Assembly: GCA_003105305.1 (NCBI GenBank)
Contig: PQAQ01000029.1
Coordinates: 1 to 8,538, forward strand
Direction: 5' to 3'
From: Candidatus Methylomirabilota bacterium
GTDB taxonomy: Bacteria > Methylomirabilota > Methylomirabilia > Methylomirabilales > Methylomirabilaceae
DNA length: 8,538 bases
The notes below the pieces were generated by a model. It worked only from the letters and a program-made list of their open reading frames with translations, was not told the origin of the DNA and ran no database searches. Positions 6,174-8,538 of this stretch are shown one piece after another. A program made the position numbers and the translations under genes. The first letter of the stretch is position 1; each line of letters starts with the position of its first letter.

Positions 6174-7045
6174 AGCCGCTGCGCATACGCCTTCAGGAAG
6201 CACGTCGGCGTTTAGGTCTGCCGTGGGAAGTTCTGGAGCGAGACTATCTCTTATCTTGGGTACTTGCCGGTATCTCCCAGGTGGAATCGCTCCGCGACAC
6301 ACTCGTTTTCAAGGGTGGGACGGCGCTCAAGAAATGTTACTTTGGCGACTACCGCTTTTCGGAGGATCTAGACTTCTCCGGGCTGGAAGGCGTTCCGACC
6401 GGTGACGCGATGGAGCGCGCTATCCGAGAAGCGTGCGGCGCGGCGGAAAGACTGCTCGACGAGTACGCGCCAGTGGAGGTCTCTTGCGAACGGTACGCTG
6501 AGCGGGAGCCGCACCCGGGCGGCCAGGAGGCCTTCACGATTCGCGCTCGCTTCCCGTGGCAAAGACAGCCTCAGACGCGCGTTATGATCGAGACCACGGT
6601 GGATGAGAGGATCCTCAAGCCGTCGCTGAAACGCAAACTCATTCACGAATACGGCGAGCCAATCGAGTCGGAGATCCGCGTGTATGCGCTGGAGGAGATT
6701 GTGGCGGAGAAGCTGCGTACCATCCTGCAACACGCAGAGCAACTTGAAGAACGTGGCTGGTGCCGCTCCCGCGCGCGTGACTACTATGATCTCTGGCGTG
6801 TGCTGGGAACGTATAAGGACCGGATGGACCTCGCCGGCTTTACCGCTTTCCTCACCGCGAAGTGCGCCGTTCGGAATGTCACCTTCACGGGCCCCGATGA
6901 CTTTTTCCAAGTCCCCATGCTCACTTCCATCGAGAAGAGCTGGGACCAGTGGCTTGGCCCGCTGGTGCCGGTGCTTCCTTCTTTTATGACGGTGATTGGT
7001 GAACTTCGCCCGCAGATTACCGCTCTTGTCTCCACCACGAAGTAA
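6170..7045 (+). CDS. abiEii: AbiEii/AbiGii-family nucleotidyltransferase toxin
   Basis: This 291-residue protein is the toxin partner of the preceding AbiEi. It belongs to the DNA polymerase beta-like nucleotidyltransferase superfamily. The GGT motif is in FKGGTALKK (47-55), and the metal-binding acidic pair is in FSEDLDFS (63-70). AEK at 179-181 and RARDYYDLW at 201-209 match the remaining family motifs. All expected active-site residues are present, so the toxin looks intact. AbiEii enzymes transfer nucleotides in a GTP- or NTP-dependent reaction and cause reversible growth arrest that limits phage spread; tRNA has been shown as the target for related MenT toxins. The start is the ATG at 6170, which overlaps the abiEi stop as ATGA and is preceded by GGAAAGG; a longer frame from 6107 would read inside abiEi and is unlikely. 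Confidence 0.92.
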   Translation: MKPLRIRLQEARRRLGLPWEVLERDYLLSWVLAGISQVESLRDTLVFKGGTALKKCYFGDYRFSEDLDFSGLEGVPTGDAMERAIREACGAAERLLDEYAPVEVSCERYAEREPHPGGQEAFTIRARFPWQRQPQTRVMIETTVDERILKPSLKRKLIHEYGEPIESEIRVYALEEIVAEKLRTILQHAEQLEERGWCRSRARDYYDLWRVLGTYKDRMDLAGFTAFLTAKCAVRNVTFTGPDDFFQVPMLTSIEKSWDQWLGPLVPVLPSFMTVIGELRPQITALVSTTK

Positions 7046-7280
7046 CCGACGAGTCCTGCGATAAGTGACAAGCCTATCCTTTCTCGCCCTCTGATCGGCG
7101 TCAAACCGCGCCCTGCTCGCCCGCCGCTTTGACACTTTCTTGACGCTCCAGGCATCCATTTTAACGGCATTTTGATTTGACCCGGCGTTCGCCGCGGCAC
7201 TACGGTATGAGTAGGGGAAAGGGTCACGAATGACGCTGCAATGCTCTGACGGGAGCGGTTATCAAGGAGGCGGGGAGCCG
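7046..7280 (+). other. Intergenic region upstream of the symporter gene, with a weak candidate promoter
   Basis: No gene is visible here. No hairpin followed by a T-run marks the end of the abiE transcript. TTGAC occurs three times (7129, 7140, 7177). The best promoter reading is TTGACC (7177-7182), an 18-base spacer and TACGGT (7201-7206), with only three of six -10 matches. A short palindrome, CGGCG-TT-CGCCG (7183-7194), lies in that spacer and could be an operator. In Bacillus, kimA is controlled by a c-di-AMP (ydaO) riboswitch; I cannot recognise one in this short leader. Confidence 0.4.
7264..7270 (+). promoter_or_regulatory. Ribosome binding site that decides the symporter start
   Basis: AAGGAGG, complementary to the 16S rRNA tail, ends ten bases before ATG 7281. 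The alternative in-frame ATG at 7230 has only a weaker purine stretch before it and would add 17 residues with no resemblance to the family. Confidence 0.65.
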
Positions 7281-8258
7281 ATGCCTGATGTCACAAAGGA
7301 GAGAGAGCCTGGGATATTCCAACAGGTTGCAGAGTACGAACCGCCGCGCTCGTGGCGCACCAGGTTGATCGGCCGTCCGCTCGCAAGCGCGGATGCGCCG
7401 CATCAAACCATCGGCAAGGCCGTCGGGCTGGCGGTGTTTGCTTCGGACACCCTGTCGTCCGTCGCATACGCGACCGATGAGATCCTGTTCGTCCTGGCTG
7501 CGGCCGGGACCGCAGCCTTCGTCTATACCGTTCCGATCGCGCTCTGCATCATCGCGCTGCTGATCATGCTGACTGTGTCGTACCGGCAGACGATTCATGC
7601 CTATCCGGGAGGCGGCGGCGCGTATATCGTGGCGCGTGACAATCTCGGCGAACTCCCGGCCCAGACCGCCGGCGCGGCGCTACTCACCGACTATATCCTC
7701 ACGGTGTCCGTCTCCATCGCGTCGGGTGTTGCCCAGATTACCTCGGCCTATCCAGCCCTCTTCCCGTACCGAGTGACACTATCCGTCGGGTTAGTACTGT
7801 TTATGATGCTGGTCAACCTGCGCGGTGTGAGGGAATCCGGCATGGTCTTCGCCGGTCCCACCTATTTTTTCGTCGTCATGATGTTTGTGACGGTGGGGCT
7901 CGGCCTCTCACGGTTCCTGCTGGGAAGCCTAGGCGTCGTGGACAACCCTCCCGTACTCCACATCGCACCGTCCATGCAATCGGCCACGCTCTTTTTACTC
8001 CTGCATGCCTTTTCGAACGGCACCACTGCGGTTACGGGTGTGGAGGCGGTCTCTAACGGCGTCCAAGCGTTCAAGGAACCACGTAGCCGAAATGCCGGGA
8101 TCACCCTGATCTGGATGGCAGTGATCCTGGGGACGCTCTTTTTGAGCATCTCCTTTTTGGCGCGTCAGATCGGCGCTATCCCGTCTGAGACCGAAACCGT
8201 GATCTCGCAACTGGCGCGAACCGTATACGGCAGCCGTGATATGCTGGTATCTCGCTGA
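7281..8258 (+). CDS. KimA-like K+/H+ symporter, APC superfamily, N-terminal part before a frameshift
   Basis: The frame encodes 325 residues up to a TGA at 8256-8258. From memory, it aligns along its length with B. subtilis KimA (YdaO), a potassium-proton symporter of about 600 residues. Shared blocks are RLIGRPL (28-34), ASDTLSSVAYATDEI (54-68), AYPGGGGAYIVARDNLGE (107-124), TDYILTVSVSIASG (136-149) and TGVEAVSN (252-259). Asp56, Tyr63, Asp137 and Glu255 correspond to residues thought to line the K+ sites in KimA. About eight membrane segments fit in this part. The last residues (MLVSR) leave the family pattern, and the next helix continues in another frame from about 8249, so the gene carries a one-base deletion or an assembly error. 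As read it would make a truncated and probably inactive transporter. Amino-acid transport is the alternative function. Confidence 0.8.
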   Translation: MPDVTKEREPGIFQQVAEYEPPRSWRTRLIGRPLASADAPHQTIGKAVGLAVFASDTLSSVAYATDEILFVLAAAGTAAFVYTVPIALCIIALLIMLTVSYRQTIHAYPGGGGAYIVARDNLGELPAQTAGAALLTDYILTVSVSIASGVAQITSAYPALFPYRVTLSVGLVLFMMLVNLRGVRESGMVFAGPTYFFVVMMFVTVGLGLSRFLLGSLGVVDNPPVLHIAPSMQSATLFLLLHAFSNGTTAVTGVEAVSNGVQAFKEPRSRNAGITLIWMAVILGTLFLSISFLARQIGAIPSETETVISQLARTVYGSRDMLVSR

Positions 8259-8538
8259 CGATCGCCGCGACAACCCTCATCCTGATCATGGCCGCCAACA
8301 CGTCCTTCGCCGACTTTCCCCGCCTCAGCGCACTGCACGCCGGCGACGGCTTCTTGCCGAGGCAATTGACCTACAAGGGCAGCCGGCTCGTGTACTCGCG
8401 CGGCATCGTAGTCCTGGCCCTGGTCGCCTGCCTGCTGATCGTCGTCTTCAACGCCAGTGTGACAGCCCTGATCCCGCTCTACGCGATCGGCGTCTTCCTG
8501 TCATTCACCCTATCGCAGGCCGGCATGGCCCACCGCTG
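8249..8538 (+). pseudogene. Continuation of the KimA-like symporter in a shifted frame, cut by the right edge
   Basis: Reading codons in the frame of 8255 gives an open, family-like sequence to the window end. It includes LTIAATTLILIMAANTSF, ADFPRLSALHAGDGFLPRQL and LIPLYAIGVFLSFTLSQAG, which match the helices that follow in KimA. Restoring one base between about 8244 and 8252 would join this to the upstream frame with the expected spacing, within a residue or two. No plausible ribosome binding site and start codon exist at the junction for an independent gene, and there is no slippery heptamer to suggest programmed frameshifting. Confidence 0.75.

Noticed and set aside
7100..7133. GTCAAA/TTTGAC inverted repeat as the abiE terminator
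   Set aside because: Arms are six base pairs with a 22-base non-pairing loop and no T-run.
6368..7159. A 263-codon minus-strand open frame opposite abiEii
   Set aside because: It is a shadow of the GC-rich abiEii coding frame, with arginine-rich composition and no domain.
7200..7280. ydaO-type c-di-AMP riboswitch before the KimA-like gene
   Set aside because: The leader is short and I could not match the conserved core segments or its pseudoknot.

Overview
The window looks like a chromosomal accessory (defence-type) island from an environmental, moderately GC-rich bacterium. No rRNA, tRNA, CRISPR array or insertion sequence is visible. The right-hand permease belongs to the KimA/YdaO-like APC branch found in many phyla, so I cannot name the organism. 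Genes start with strong AGGAGG-type ribosome binding sites, and two sigma70-type promoters with perfect TTGACA boxes can be read directly.

Layout. (1) At the left edge a minus-strand gene for a signal-peptide or membrane-anchored protein begins at base 80 and runs off the window. (2) A 376-bp gap with at most a weak promoter follows. (3) A plus-strand DNA methyltransferase (457-1629) carries DPFMGGGT and TSPPY motifs. (4) Converging on it with only 19 bp between stop codons is a minus-strand two-gene operon. It is transcribed from about 5152 and encodes a DndB-like DGQHR-motif protein (5122-4001), then a 780-residue GHKL (MutL/MORC/Hsp90-type) ATPase (3991-1649). The ATPase ribosome binding site overlaps the stop codon of the first gene. 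(5) A 214-bp AT-rich divergent regulatory region (5123-5336) holds two back-to-back promoters and four AGCT cores spaced exactly 22 bp apart over the minus promoter. (6) A plus-strand AbiEi/AbiEii toxin-antitoxin pair (5337-7045) has a 4-bp ATGA overlap. (7) After a 235-bp gap comes a KimA-like K+/H+ symporter gene. It is broken by an apparent single-base frameshift near 8245-8255 and then continues to the right edge in another frame.

Interpretation. The methyltransferase, GHKL ATPase and DndB-like protein are candidates for one uncharacterised three-gene DNA-modification/defence module, abutted by an AbiE system. No dndC, dndD or dndE, no helicase and no recognisable nuclease lies in the window, so this is not an ordinary phosphorothioation or restriction-modification cassette as far as can be seen. 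A plausible but unproven division of labour is that the methyltransferase marks self DNA, the GHKL ATPase is the switch or effector, and the DndB-like protein regulates or acts on DNA. The phased AGCT array suggests tight repression of the ATPase operon, perhaps by the DndB-like protein itself. AbiE would add abortive infection or addiction. The symporter is probably ordinary flanking chromosome.
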